Shown here in pieces: positions 52,721 through 62,640 of a stretch of DNA of 64,000 nt; positions within the stretch are counted from its first letter, which is position 1, and every line of letters begins with the position of its first letter. The notes beneath the pieces are model-generated. The model was not told the origin of the DNA. It was given only the letters and a program-made list of their open reading frames with translations, and searched no databases. The DNA comes from Pseudomonadales bacterium (GTDB taxonomy: Bacteria; Pseudomonadota; Gammaproteobacteria; Pseudomonadales; UBA7434), in contig JAOIUY010000010.1 in the NCBI GenBank assembly GCA_028223755.1, forward strand, positions 21,005 through 85,004, given 5' to 3'. The position numbers were made by a program, and so were the translations under genes.

Positions 52721-55135
52721 TTGAATATCCGCCACACTATTTTTGCCACCATAGCGATAACAGCCGTTATTGCTGTCGCAATTTATTTCTCATTGTTTAA
52801 AGAGAATAGAACGGTTGTGTCGGCACCTGTCGAAAGTACCCATGAAACAGTTCAGCTTAGTGATAAAGCAATTTTTATTGGCAGCGAGTCATGTGCGGGT
52901 TGTCATCAGTCAGAACATGAGCTTTGGCAGCAGTCACATCACCGTCATGCATTTGCACCGGCTAATAGCAATTCGGTAATCGGTGATTTTTCGTCAGTAG
53001 CTTTTAATTATGCCGAAGGCATAGCGATTTTTGAGCAGCAAAAAATTGCTAATAAAATACAATATCAAATTCGTTTAAAGCATTCGCAAGCTTCGTTAAA
53101 AGAGCAGGTTTATCCTGTCGTTTATACGCTGGGTATTTTCCCGTTACAACAATATATTGTTGAGACTCGACCAGGCAATTATCAAGTGTTTGCTGTGGCT
53201 TGGGATGCAAGAGCAACAGAGCAGGGTGGTCAGCGCTGGATGGATTTGTCCTCATCAGGTCAGACAGATGATCCGCTTCACTGGCGACATTATTTTCAAA
53301 ATTGGAATAGCCAGTGCGCTTCGTGTCACACGACAAATTTTGCGAGCAATATTTCGATCGATGTTAATCGTGAGCATCCGATTTTTGATTCAAGCTGGTC
53401 AGAGCCGGCAGTGGGCTGTGAGTCTTGTCATGGTCCGGCGAGTGAACATATCAAATGGTCTGAAGATAAGCTGCAAGATAAAGGCGGCAGCAAAGGCTTG
53501 ATTCGTCAATTAGCTAACGCTGATAACTGGCAGTTTGTGGCAGATGAGCCGATTGCTCGTCGTGTCACATCGACTAACGAGACAGTCGCTATGCCCGTTA
53601 TTGATGGCTGCGCTAACTGTCATAGTTTGCGCCAGCCGATCAGTGAGTATTCTCATGAAACTACACAAACTGATTGGCTCAATAACTTTGAACCGACGCG
53701 CGTCCGCGAGCCGCTATATTTTGCTGATGGACAAATACGCGAAGAGGTTTTTGTTTATGGCTCTTTTGCGCAAAGCAAAATGTCTCACGCGGGGGTGACT
53801 TGCCTGAACTGCCATGACGCTCACAATGGTCGAGTTAATGGTTTTGATGACCAAAATTTAGCACTACCATCTAATGATGCCGTTTGTGCGCAATGCCATC
53901 GAGCCGATGTGTTTGCAGTAGAGTCGCATCATCATCACCCTATCGAAAGTGAAGCGGCACGCTGTGTGACTTGCCATATGCCAGAGCGCACATATATGGC
54001 AGTTGATCCGCGACGTGACCATAGTTTTCAAAAACCTTCACCGGCACTAAGTCAATTATTAGGAACACCTAACGTATGTACTCAATGTCATAAAGATAAT
54101 ACTGATGCTTGGGCAGCGGAGCAGTTAGAGCAATGGCATCCGCCGACACCAGACGAAAATCAGCCAGTCGATTTTGCCGATTGGATGCTTTCATTTGCTC
54201 GACTTAATACACGCTTTAGTGAGGCGAGTAATACAGACCAAGCAGCATTAAGTGATGAATTGATTGCACTAGAAAATCAGCGCTATGCTTTGTTGGCTTC
54301 TTCTAAAACGCCAGCAATGAAAAAATCCATGCTGCTTGATTCTATGCCGATTAATAGTCAGCAGGCTTTTGATACGCTAGTGGCTCGATTATCGGATGAT
54401 GATGCCATTGTACGATTGGCAGCGATTGCAGTGGTGCAAAATTTTGATGCCGCTAGTCGGCAGCAATTATTAACGCCCTTATTAAAAGATCCGATAAAGT
54501 CAGTGCGCTTTGCTGCTACGTTGGCGCTCGCTGATTTATTGGCCGCGCCGAACTTTAATAACGAACAAACTAAAATGTTATTAAAAGATAACGTCATGCA
54601 ATATATTGCAGCTTATAAGTTTCACGGAGATTTGTTGGGTTCGCAGATTAAATTGGCGGATATGTATCGACAGCTACAAGATTGGGATGGTGTGATTGAG
54701 GCCTACCAGAAGGCTTTAAAATTAGTGCCATCCTATGTGTTAGCGCTGGTGAATTTGGCGGATGTTTATCGCTTGCAGCAACAAGATAGCAAAGCTGAAC
54801 AGCTGCTACTAAAAGCGGTTGCAGTGACGCGTAAAAATGCTGAACAATCGATGAATGATGCTAGCGATGTGCATCAGTCAGCTTTGCAGCAACAGGCTTC
54901 GGTAGAATATGCATTGGGTTTACTTTATGCGCGTAGTAAAAATTATTCAAAGGCATCGGTATCGCTTGATAATGCTGCGCGTTTATCTCCGCAAAACGCC
55001 GATTATTTTTATGCCTATTTATTGATATTGGATGCTCTCGATCAGCGCGATAAGGCGGTGGATATACTGCAGGCTTCACCTTTAACGCCAAGTAATAAGC
55101 AACTTATGGCATTGTTGCAGCAATGGCAGCCTTAA
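52721..55135 (+). CDS. Octaheme c-type cytochrome with HEAT-like and TPR repeats
   Basis: An 804-residue exported protein with one N-terminal hydrophobic segment (about 5-27), probably a signal anchor or uncleaved signal. Eight CxxCH haem-attachment motifs are seen: CAGCH (residue 58), CASCH, CESCH, CANCH, CLNCH, CAQCH, CVTCH and CTQCH, all in the first 480 residues. HEAT-like helices follow (about 550-640: DDAIVRLAAIAVVQNFDAASR). TPRs come last (about 645-800: VIEAYQKALKLVPSYVLALVNLADVYRL in pieces). It belongs to the multihaem cytochrome c554-like/TPR group. The electron donor and acceptor are unknown. The start is TTG (52721) with AGGA upstream. Confidence 0.88.
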   Translation: MNIRHTIFATIAITAVIAVAIYFSLFKENRTVVSAPVESTHETVQLSDKAIFIGSESCAGCHQSEHELWQQSHHRHAFAPANSNSVIGDFSSVAFNYAEGIAIFEQQKIANKIQYQIRLKHSQASLKEQVYPVVYTLGIFPLQQYIVETRPGNYQVFAVAWDARATEQGGQRWMDLSSSGQTDDPLHWRHYFQNWNSQCASCHTTNFASNISIDVNREHPIFDSSWSEPAVGCESCHGPASEHIKWSEDKLQDKGGSKGLIRQLANADNWQFVADEPIARRVTSTNETVAMPVIDGCANCHSLRQPISEYSHETTQTDWLNNFEPTRVREPLYFADGQIREEVFVYGSFAQSKMSHAGVTCLNCHDAHNGRVNGFDDQNLALPSNDAVCAQCHRADVFAVESHHHHPIESEAARCVTCHMPERTYMAVDPRRDHSFQKPSPALSQLLGTPNVCTQCHKDNTDAWAAEQLEQWHPPTPDENQPVDFADWMLSFARLNTRFSEASNTDQAALSDELIALENQRYALLASSKTPAMKKSMLLDSMPINSQQAFDTLVARLSDDDAIVRLAAIAVVQNFDAASRQQLLTPLLKDPIKSVRFAATLALADLLAAPNFNNEQTKMLLKDNVMQYIAAYKFHGDLLGSQIKLADMYRQLQDWDGVIEAYQKALKLVPSYVLALVNLADVYRLQQQDSKAEQLLLKAVAVTRKNAEQSMNDASDVHQSALQQQASVEYALGLLYARSKNYSKASVSLDNAARLSPQNADYFYAYLLILDALDQRDKAVDILQASPLTPSNKQLMALLQQWQP

Positions 55136-55236
55136 ATCCTCTGCTTATCTTAGAGTGTTAGATATACACTGTGTTATCATTGCCAAACAACACCTGTTAA
55201 AATCAATATTGATTTTTTTAAGCATTGTTTTTCGTC

Positions 55237-55272
55237 GTCGATAAATGAGCAGATAAACAAGTCGATAAACAA
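55237..55272. repeat. 12-bp tandem repeat, 3 units, upstream of nadA
   Basis: GTCGATAAATGA, GCAGATAAACAA and GTCGATAAACAA start at 55237, 55249 and 55261, ending 29 bp before the nadA ATG. An 18-bp AT-rich palindrome with a T run lies just upstream at 55199. Confidence 0.75.
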
Positions 55273-55301
55273 ACAAATAGCTAAGTAGATAGATACCTGT
55301 C

Positions 55302-56390
55302 ATGACTAACCAACCCCCTCATTCTTCTGAGCCTATTACCTCTGATGCGATAGCCTATACCGGCAGCGCTGAGGATATTGTAAAGCGCCATCTTTACGAG
55401 CCGACATTACCCAACTATAGCGAGTCAGAATTTGACGCAGCCGCAGAGCGCATCGCTGCTTTACTTGAGCGCGAAAATGCAGCGATTGTTGCGCATTACT
55501 ATACTGATCCAGCGATTCAGAAGTTGGCTGAAATGACCGGCGGTATTGTTTCTGATTCGCTTGAAATGGCGCGCTTTGGCGCAGCACATAAAGCTGACAC
55601 CTTACTTGTTGCCGGTGTTAAATTTATGGGCGAAACAGCAAAAATTTTGAGCCCCGAAAAGCGCGTTTTTATGCCGACCTTAGAAGCTACTTGCTCGCTA
55701 GATTTAGGCTGTCCGATTGATAGCTTTTCGGCATTTTGCGACCAGCATCCCGATAGAACCGTTGTGGTTTATGCCAACACCTCTGCGGCCGTTAAAGCGC
55801 GCGCCGATTGGGTGGTTACGTCGAGTATTGCTTTAGATGTCGTGGATTATTTAGACGGACTAGGCGAAAAAATTATTTGGGCTCCCGACAAACATTTAGG
55901 TGCTTATGTGCAGCAGCACACCGGTGCCGATATGTTGTTATGGGATAGTGCCTGTATTGTGCATGATGAATTTAAAGCAAAAGGCATTCGTGATTTAAAA
56001 GCGGTGTTTCCTGATGCAGCGGTTTTAGCACATCCAGAATCGCCAGCGTCTGTACTTGCACTGGCCGACCGCGTTGGCTCTACAACGCAAATCATTCAAG
56101 CCGCTGCCGAGTTGCCGCAAGAGAAAATCATTGTTGCTACCGACCAAGGTATTTTTTATAAGCTCACGCAACTGGTACCAGAAAAGCAGTTTTTGATTGC
56201 GCCAACCGGTGGTGCGGGCGCGACCTGCCAGAGTTGTGCGAATTGTCCGTGGATGGCAATGAATGGCTTAGATAATCTTGCTAATAGTCTTGAATCAAAA
56301 ACGAACGAGATTTTTGTTTCGGATGATCTTATTGCTCGCGCTGTTCTACCATTGCAACGCATGTTGGATTTTCTAAAAGCTGGCGCTTGA
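55302..56390 (+). CDS. nadA: Quinolinate synthase
   Basis: A 362-residue [4Fe-4S] enzyme condensing iminoaspartate with dihydroxyacetone phosphate to quinolinate in NAD synthesis. Signature segments are [51 protein letters not shown] (first cluster cysteine), WAPDKHLG, the [13 protein letters not shown] region, and [16 protein letters not shown] carrying the last cluster cysteine. An N-terminal extension of about 25 residues precedes the conserved core. It converges with bepA. Confidence 0.96.
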   Translation: MTNQPPHSSEPITSDAIAYTGSAEDIVKRHLYEPTLPNYSESEFDAAAERIAALLERENAAIVAHYYTDPAIQKLAEMTGGIVSDSLEMARFGAAHKADTLLVAGVKFMGETAKILSPEKRVFMPTLEATCSLDLGCPIDSFSAFCDQHPDRTVVVYANTSAAVKARADWVVTSSIALDVVDYLDGLGEKIIWAPDKHLGAYVQQHTGADMLLWDSACIVHDEFKAKGIRDLKAVFPDAAVLAHPESPASVLALADRVGSTTQIIQAAAELPQEKIIVATDQGIFYKLTQLVPEKQFLIAPTGGAGATCQSCANCPWMAMNGLDNLANSLESKTNEIFVSDDLIARAVLPLQRMLDFLKAGA

Positions 56391-56399
56391 GTGGCTGGC

Positions 56400-56470
56400 T
56401 TTAAATAGGGTTTTGAAAGTACTTTTAATAGTTCTTTGAATAGTTCTTTAAATAGTCCTTTGAATAGGGC
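56400..56470. repeat. 12-bp tandem repeat, about 6 units, between nadA and bepA
   Basis: Units related to TTTGAATAGTTC start at 56400, 56412 (11 bp, diverged), 56423, 56435, 56447 and 56459. The array fills the convergent spacer between the nadA and bepA stop codons. The TTTNAATAG core resembles the fbpC array at 18667. Confidence 0.85.
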
Positions 56471-56480
56471 TTAAAATGCC

Positions 56481-58043
56481 TTATAAATTCTCAGTAATTT
56501 TTTGTAAGCTATTAACGTCTCTTATCCGCTCTTTTATTCTCGCCACTATCTGATAATTATCCTGACTAAAATACAGCGCATGCTTTAGGTGCTGCCGTGC
56601 TTGCAAGAAATTGCCGCGCAATAAAAAAAACTCTGCTCGCGCTTGATGAACTTGCAATATGTCACCAGCAAGTCCATGTGTCTCTGCCATTAAATACCAA
56701 ACATCGGCTTGATGAGGGCGCGTTTTAGTGAGTGTTTGTATTACTTGTTGCGCATCTTTATAGTGTGTGTTCGCTAGCATTGTTTTAGCTAAGGCCATAC
56801 TAATTGCATAGTGGTTAGGCATGGTTGCATTTAAATCACGCAAGCGTTTTTCCGCCAGCTGACTATCATCTGCTTCAATATCGATATCAATATCTAGCAG
56901 TGTATAGGCGAGCTTATGGGGTGCTTTTTCAATTAATGGTGCTAATGTTTTACGCGCTTTTTGCCATTGTCTATTTTGCAAATATGACATGGCTAAACCA
57001 TAGCGTGCAGCATCATGTGATAAGACATCAAAGCCATTAGTCTGGTTGGGTCTGTTTGGTTCTGGCGCATTAAGCTTTTTTAAAGCTGAGTTAAATCGTT
57101 TGATATTATTTTTAGCTGACTCCTCGGCCAACACACTGATGCGTGTTTTAACTAATAAATAATCAATACTGGGTGTTATTATTTTTTTAGGGTGTTGTCT
57201 GGCGCGATTAGTGGCATCGGCAATACGTGACTCGGTAACAGGGTGGGTTAATAAAAATTCTGGCGTTTTATTACCGTACAGCCGCGATGCATTAAGCATT
57301 TGTTTAAACATTAGGGCGGCTGACTCTGCGGGGTAGCCGGCATCAACTAATGTTTTCATACCAAGCCGGTCGGCTTCTTTTTCATGCAATCGGCTATAGC
57401 GTAACTGTGAATCCAATGCTGCGGCTTGTGAAGCCATAATGGCTGCGGATGCCGCATCGCCTTCACTGGCGGCAGCTAGCACAATACCAGCTAATACACC
57501 GGCAAGGGTGGTAAAGCTAGCGCGCTGCGAGGCTTCAACACTACGAGCAAAATGGCGCTGTGATAAATGTGCCAATTCGTGAGCTAGCACTGAGGCAAGT
57601 TGCGCTTCTGATTCAGCGTAAAGCAATAACCCCGTATTAACGCCAATAACACCACCTGGAACGGCAAAGGCGTTTATCGTTGGGTTATTAACGATGACTA
57701 AATCCAAGTCTTTATCTTCTATATTGCTATAACTAGTGAGCTTAAAAAGAAGGTTTTCTATATATTCAAATATCTGAGGATCGCTTTCTAGTGGCACGCT
57801 AGCGCGGAAGGAGCGAAGCCAAGCCTGTCCTAATGCCTGCTCTTGCGCTGGTGGCATGAGGCCAGCTGCACTATCACCCAGTTCAGGAAGCTGTTCGGCG
57901 CTGTTTTTGCTGGAGAGAGGATTGGTGGAGAGAGCGTTGATAGAAATATTAGCGCCGAAAACGTTAGCGTTCAATAATAGAGCAACCGCTAGGCAGACTA
58001 GCGTTTGATATTGATTTGGGTGAGTGCTAATTAGACGGCGCAT
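56481..58043 (-). CDS. bepA: M48 metalloprotease/chaperone BepA-like
   Basis: A 520-residue periplasmic protein. A signal peptide (about 10-30, ALLLNANVFGA) precedes the M48 peptidase domain with zinc motif HELAHLSQRH, the third ligand region RLHEKEADRLGMK and LLTHPVTESRIADA. C-terminal TPRs occupy about 340-500. BepA (YfgC) assists or degrades LptD and other outer-membrane proteins. perM lies divergently next to it, the same pairing as in E. coli and many relatives. Confidence 0.92.
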   Translation of the reverse strand: MRRLISTHPNQYQTLVCLAVALLLNANVFGANISINALSTNPLSSKNSAEQLPELGDSAAGLMPPAQEQALGQAWLRSFRASVPLESDPQIFEYIENLLFKLTSYSNIEDKDLDLVIVNNPTINAFAVPGGVIGVNTGLLLYAESEAQLASVLAHELAHLSQRHFARSVEASQRASFTTLAGVLAGIVLAAASEGDAASAAIMASQAAALDSQLRYSRLHEKEADRLGMKTLVDAGYPAESAALMFKQMLNASRLYGNKTPEFLLTHPVTESRIADATNRARQHPKKIITPSIDYLLVKTRISVLAEESAKNNIKRFNSALKKLNAPEPNRPNQTNGFDVLSHDAARYGLAMSYLQNRQWQKARKTLAPLIEKAPHKLAYTLLDIDIDIEADDSQLAEKRLRDLNATMPNHYAISMALAKTMLANTHYKDAQQVIQTLTKTRPHQADVWYLMAETHGLAGDILQVHQARAEFFLLRGNFLQARQHLKHALYFSQDNYQIVARIKERIRDVNSLQKITENL

Positions 58044-58321
58044 GAGTCAATTTGTCTTCTTGGTTTAGATCTGGACGGTTGTCTTTCCTAGTATTTTCGC
58101 TATCGGTCAAATAATGCAGTATTTACTGGCTATTGGGTAGTGACAGTGACAGCATTATTAGAAATAGTCTATATTAATGGATATTAGTCAATCAGTTATG
58201 CTTACTACAATGAAGGTGTTAATGAGCCTTCATTTAATGGATCATCTTGCGGTTGCAAAGTTCCAGTGCTAACTTCTTTAACCACATATGCTTGTCTGTA
58301 TTTAATAGGTGCCAATAATTT

Positions 58322-59398
58322 ATGTTAAACGTATTAAAAAAATGGTACGACCGCAATTTCCACGATGAAGAAGCCATCATCTTGCTGTTAATTTTAATTG
58401 TATCAGCAGCCATTATTATCGGTTTTGGCGGAATACTAACGCCGGTTATTGCGGCTTTAGTATTAGCTTTTTTACTGCAAGGCATTGTTGCTCAGCTTGA
58501 AGCTTTGCGTTTACCGCATCTTGCTGCTGTTTCATTGAGTTCGGCAATACTAGTGGTTTCATTAGTCGTTGGGTTTATTGTATTGATGCCGTTGGCACTT
58601 GATCAACTTTCTAATTTAGTTCAAGAGTTGCCGAGTTTACTTGTGTTAATTCAGGAAAGGCTGAGTTTGTTGCCTGAGCTCTATCCAACGTTTATTTCGC
58701 AGGCGCAAGTGCAAGAGTGGACAGACATGCTTAACCGAGAGTTAGGTGGCTTTGGCCAATCGGTGTTGTCATTTTCTGTTTCAAAAATTCCTAATTTATT
58801 CAGCTTTATTATTTATTTGATTTTGGTACCGGTATTGGTTTTTTTCTTTTTGAAAGATAAAACGCTATTACTAAATTGGTTTGGCGGCATGTTACCCAAC
58901 GAGCGACCATTACTAACGCGCATTTGGATTGAAATGAATGACCAAATGGCGAACTATGTTCGCGGTAAAGCTATTGAGATGTTTATTATCGGTGTGGCGT
59001 CTTATATTGTCTTTGCTTGGTTTGGGCTCAACTATGCTGCGCTGTTAGCTATTCTTGTGGGTGTTTCGGTGATAATCCCTTATATAGGTGCGTTTATAGT
59101 GACCTTGCCAGTGCTGTTGGTAGCCTTTTTGCAGTGGGGCTGGGGCGCTGATTTTATTTGGGTGATGGCCGTGTACTTTGTTATTCAGGGGCTCGATGGT
59201 AACGCCTTAGTGCCTTTGTTGTTTTCAGAAGCAGTGAATCTTCACCCAGTAGCCATTCTGTTAGCAATACTTTTCTTCGGCGGCATCTGGGGTTTGTGGG
59301 GTGTATTTTTTGCTATTCCGCTGGCTACACTTATTAAAGCAGTACTCAACGCCTGGCCGAATATACGCGATGAATTGCCGTCGACAGTTGACAGTTAA
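58322..59398 (+). CDS. perM: AI-2E family transporter PerM
   Basis: A 358-residue inner-membrane protein with about eight hydrophobic segments. Family features are GGILTPVIAALVLAFLLQGIV at the start, VLVFFFLKDK in the middle, VRGKAIEMFIIGVASYIVFAWFGLNYAALLAILVGVSVIIPY in parts, and the C-terminal LFFGGIWGLWGVFFAIPLATLIKAV. Members export diverse solutes; the substrate is not known here. It diverges from bepA, with a 278-bp spacer in between. Confidence 0.92.
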   Translation: MLNVLKKWYDRNFHDEEAIILLLILIVSAAIIIGFGGILTPVIAALVLAFLLQGIVAQLEALRLPHLAAVSLSSAILVVSLVVGFIVLMPLALDQLSNLVQELPSLLVLIQERLSLLPELYPTFISQAQVQEWTDMLNRELGGFGQSVLSFSVSKIPNLFSFIIYLILVPVLVFFFLKDKTLLLNWFGGMLPNERPLLTRIWIEMNDQMANYVRGKAIEMFIIGVASYIVFAWFGLNYAALLAILVGVSVIIPYIGAFIVTLPVLLVAFLQWGWGADFIWVMAVYFVIQGLDGNALVPLLFSEAVNLHPVAILLAILFFGGIWGLWGVFFAIPLATLIKAVLNAWPNIRDELPSTVDS

Positions 59399-59479
59399 AG
59401 ACGCATAGTCAAGTTTGAGCACTTAAAAGCAGTTAAGTTTGCAATTTGGCTTTTTATTGGAAATCAGTGAATTAAAATA

Positions 59480-62398
59480 ATGTATTTCAATATTTGTCGT
59501 TCAGCGTTGTTTGTTTTTACTCTAAGTTTAACTGCTTGTTCATCAACCTCTTTTGTAGCATCTGATATTGCAGATGTTTGGCGCAATGTGATTGATCTGC
59601 GCCAAGGCAATATACGAAAAAGCCCCGATGATACGCGGCGCTATCAATACCTCACTTTAGATAACCAACTTAAAGTTCTGCTTATTTCAGATACCAGTGC
59701 CGAGAAGGCTGCGGCATCATTAGATGTGCATGTTGGTTCTCGCTATGATCCTGCTGACTATCAAGGCTTGGCGCACTTTCTTGAGCATATGCTATTTTTG
59801 GGTACGGCAAAGTATCCCGATGCAGATGGCTACCAAAAATTTATCAGTGAAAATGGTGGCAGCCATAATGCCTATACCAGTTTTGAACATACCAATTATT
59901 ATTTTAATATTGATAATGCATCGCTCGCGCCTGCGTTAGATCGTTTTTCTGATTTTTTTGTTTCGCCTTTATTTGATGCTAATTATGTCGAGCGCGAAGT
60001 TAATGCAGTAGAGTCAGAATACCGCGCGAGAATTAAAGATGAAAACCGACGCGTACTTGATGCAACCCGTCAACTAATTCATCCCGAACATCCTTATCGA
60101 CAGTTTACAGTGGGTGGGTTGCAAACTTTATCTTCGCCATCTACGCGCGATGCCATGCTGGATTTTTATCAGCGTTATTACTCTGCAAGCCGAATGACTT
60201 TAGTTGTGATTGGTGATTATTCTTTGGCAGAGCTAAAAAATATGGTTTTGCAGCGTTTTGAATGGGTTGCAAACAATAATAGCCAAACCAATGCAATTAA
60301 TGTCCCGCTGTTTGATACTGACAAGTATAGATTGCCGTTATTGCTTTCTGTGCAGTCTGAAAAACCTATTCGGCAGTTGCGCTTTACGTTTCCAATGCCG
60401 GATTTAAGCGATAATTATCGTTCCAAACCATTAAGTTATATCGGCAATATTTTAGGCCATGAAGGGAAAGGTAGTTTGTTGTCGATGCTAAAAGCCAAGG
60501 GTTTGGCGGAAGGCTTGAGCGCCGGTGTTGGCTTAAATTATACGGGCGGTTCGACCTTTCAGTTATCGATTGCTTTAACGGATAAAGGTGTTGGGCATGT
60601 TCAACAAATCACAGATGATGTCTTTTTTGCGATTAACTATTTGCGTGAACAGCATCAGCAGCAACCTGATGTCAGTCGCGCATTGTTTCTTGAGCAGCGC
60701 CAGTTAGCAGCTATGGCTTTTCGGTTTTATCAGCAACCAACAGAGTTATCGATCGCTTCAGGGGCCGCCGCGAACCTCCATTTTTATCCGCCAGCTGAGG
60801 TGATTTCTGGCGACTATGATTACAGTGAATATCGGCCTGCACTCATTACTGAAAGCCTGTCGCGTTTAGTGCCGGATAACGTTTTACTCACCTTGGTTGC
60901 GCAAACATTACCTAACGATGCTGATGCGCAGCAACTAAGTCCTTGGTTTTCTGCACCCTATTCGATAGAAAAAATACACGTCGATTTTCATGATGAGTTA
61001 AAAAGCAATCCAGAAAATAAAACGGCCAGCCGTGATTTTTCTTTACCGATGGCTAATGATTTTATTGCTAAAGATTTTAAATTATTTGATGCGGTCAATA
61101 AAAGTGATACTCCCTCATTAATGTTTGATCAGGCAGGTCTGCGGTTATGGGTAAAAACCGATGATACGTTTGAGGTTCCCAAGGCGAATATTTATCTTTC
61201 TTTTTTAACGTCATCATCAAGAGAATCTAGTCGTCATACAGCTATGTCGGCGCTCTACTCGCTGGTCGTCAATGAGCAGTTAAATGAATATTTATATCCT
61301 GCTTATTTAGCCGGTATGGATGTTGCGTTTTATTCGCAAATGCGCGGTTTTGTTTTGGGTTTGGGTGGCTATAACGATGGTTTGATGGGTTTGGCTGAAA
61401 AAATTCTACCAGCACTCACGGATATTACGATTGAGCCAGCGCGTTTTGAAAGTTTAAAAGCCGAGTTAAAACAATCGTGGGCATTAAGCATTGAAAGCGC
61501 TCCTTATCGTCGTCTTTCTTCCACTATGCAGCAATCCTTATATGCCAACAGCTGGTCTGAAACCGAGTTGATTAATGTGCTGGCAGATATTTCTTTGGCG
61601 GATGTGCAGGGCTATGTTAATGCGCTTTGGCCAAGCGTCTATGTCGAAGGTTTAGCTCATGGCAATATTGATAAGACCACTGCGCAGGCATTGGCTGAGC
61701 TGTTAGCTAGCTTGCCCAACTGTGATTGTGATTGGCTTGAGGGTAGGCCGCCGATTGCAGTGGTTAAGTTGCCGCTGGGTCGTCAGCAACAAGCGCAGCG
61801 CTTGAATCATAATGATGCGGCAGTGCTGTGGTACTTCCAAGCACCCGACGATAGCTTACGCTCGTCAGCTATGACGCAATTATCAGCCAGTATTTTGCAT
61901 CCGCGATTATTTAATCAGCTGCGAACCGAGCAGCAACTGGGTTATGTGGTGGGCGTTAGAGCTTTTAATCTGTTCAAGTTACCGGCTATCGCTTTGCAGG
62001 TGCAGTCGCCGTCGAACAATGAGCAAGAAATTATTGCTGCGTTGAGCGTTTTTATCGATGAATTGCTGGGGCAGGGTATCGATACCGAGGCTTTTGATCG
62101 CCATCGCCAAGCTTTAGCTCTTCGGTTGCGAGAGGGTGATCAGAATCTAAGTGATCGCAGTCGGCGCTTTTGGGGTGGCTTGGCTTTGGCCGATGAGACC
62201 TTTGATCGTCGAGAGCGCTTGGCAGTCATTATCGATCAGCTGAGTTATGATGATTGGCTGTCTTTTGTGCAGACGCTACTTTCCAGCCAAGAGGCTTCAT
62301 TGATACAGTTGACTGAATCGCTGCAAAAAGGCGAGAGTAATACTTCTTCCAGCATGCCTAGTCCTATAAATAAGCAGCAAATTATTTACTATCGATAA
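59480..62398 (+). CDS. M16 (pitrilysin/insulinase-like) zinc protease, lipoprotein
   Basis: A 972-residue four-domain M16A peptidase. A signal with lipobox FTLSLTACSS suggests a membrane-attached periplasmic enzyme. The inverted zinc motif HFLEHMLFLGT (HxxEH) and the downstream Glu of NAVESEYRARIKDENRR are intact, as is NGGSHNAYTSFEHTNYYF. Near the C-terminus the Arg/Tyr substrate-binding segment FNQLRTEQQLGYVVGV is conserved. It is close to E. coli pitrilysin (PtrA, 962 residues) in length but lipid-anchored by prediction. Monocistronic; aceE follows after 242 bp without a clear terminator between. Confidence 0.93.
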   Translation: MYFNICRSALFVFTLSLTACSSTSFVASDIADVWRNVIDLRQGNIRKSPDDTRRYQYLTLDNQLKVLLISDTSAEKAAASLDVHVGSRYDPADYQGLAHFLEHMLFLGTAKYPDADGYQKFISENGGSHNAYTSFEHTNYYFNIDNASLAPALDRFSDFFVSPLFDANYVEREVNAVESEYRARIKDENRRVLDATRQLIHPEHPYRQFTVGGLQTLSSPSTRDAMLDFYQRYYSASRMTLVVIGDYSLAELKNMVLQRFEWVANNNSQTNAINVPLFDTDKYRLPLLLSVQSEKPIRQLRFTFPMPDLSDNYRSKPLSYIGNILGHEGKGSLLSMLKAKGLAEGLSAGVGLNYTGGSTFQLSIALTDKGVGHVQQITDDVFFAINYLREQHQQQPDVSRALFLEQRQLAAMAFRFYQQPTELSIASGAAANLHFYPPAEVISGDYDYSEYRPALITESLSRLVPDNVLLTLVAQTLPNDADAQQLSPWFSAPYSIEKIHVDFHDELKSNPENKTASRDFSLPMANDFIAKDFKLFDAVNKSDTPSLMFDQAGLRLWVKTDDTFEVPKANIYLSFLTSSSRESSRHTAMSALYSLVVNEQLNEYLYPAYLAGMDVAFYSQMRGFVLGLGGYNDGLMGLAEKILPALTDITIEPARFESLKAELKQSWALSIESAPYRRLSSTMQQSLYANSWSETELINVLADISLADVQGYVNALWPSVYVEGLAHGNIDKTTAQALAELLASLPNCDCDWLEGRPPIAVVKLPLGRQQQAQRLNHNDAAVLWYFQAPDDSLRSSAMTQLSASILHPRLFNQLRTEQQLGYVVGVRAFNLFKLPAIALQVQSPSNNEQEIIAALSVFIDELLGQGIDTEAFDRHRQALALRLREGDQNLSDRSRRFWGGLALADETFDRRERLAVIIDQLSYDDWLSFVQTLLSSQEASLIQLTESLQKGESNTSSSMPSPINKQQIIYYR

Positions 62399-62640
62399 CG
62401 ACAACTTCTTTCTTTGATTCTGTTTATTCTCTTTTTCCTTCATTTTTCTCGAACTTAGGCGCATAAAGCCAGAATTTTGTGCTTTTTAGCTTAATTCATT
62501 GAAAGACATAGCTTTTATCAAGACTTAATACAGTTGTATTAATTAATCTGGTGAGTTGCTTTAAGTTGCTCTAAACTCCTTTCAATCGCGCTATAAGCGC
62601 TTATTCTCTATAAAGCTAATAAATTAGGGTGTTACACGTT

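Noticed and set aside
55199..55216. Palindrome AAAATCAATATTGATTTT with a T run as terminator of the octaheme cytochrome gene
   Set aside because: The stem is entirely A/T apart from two pairs and has no natural loop; too weak to list separately.
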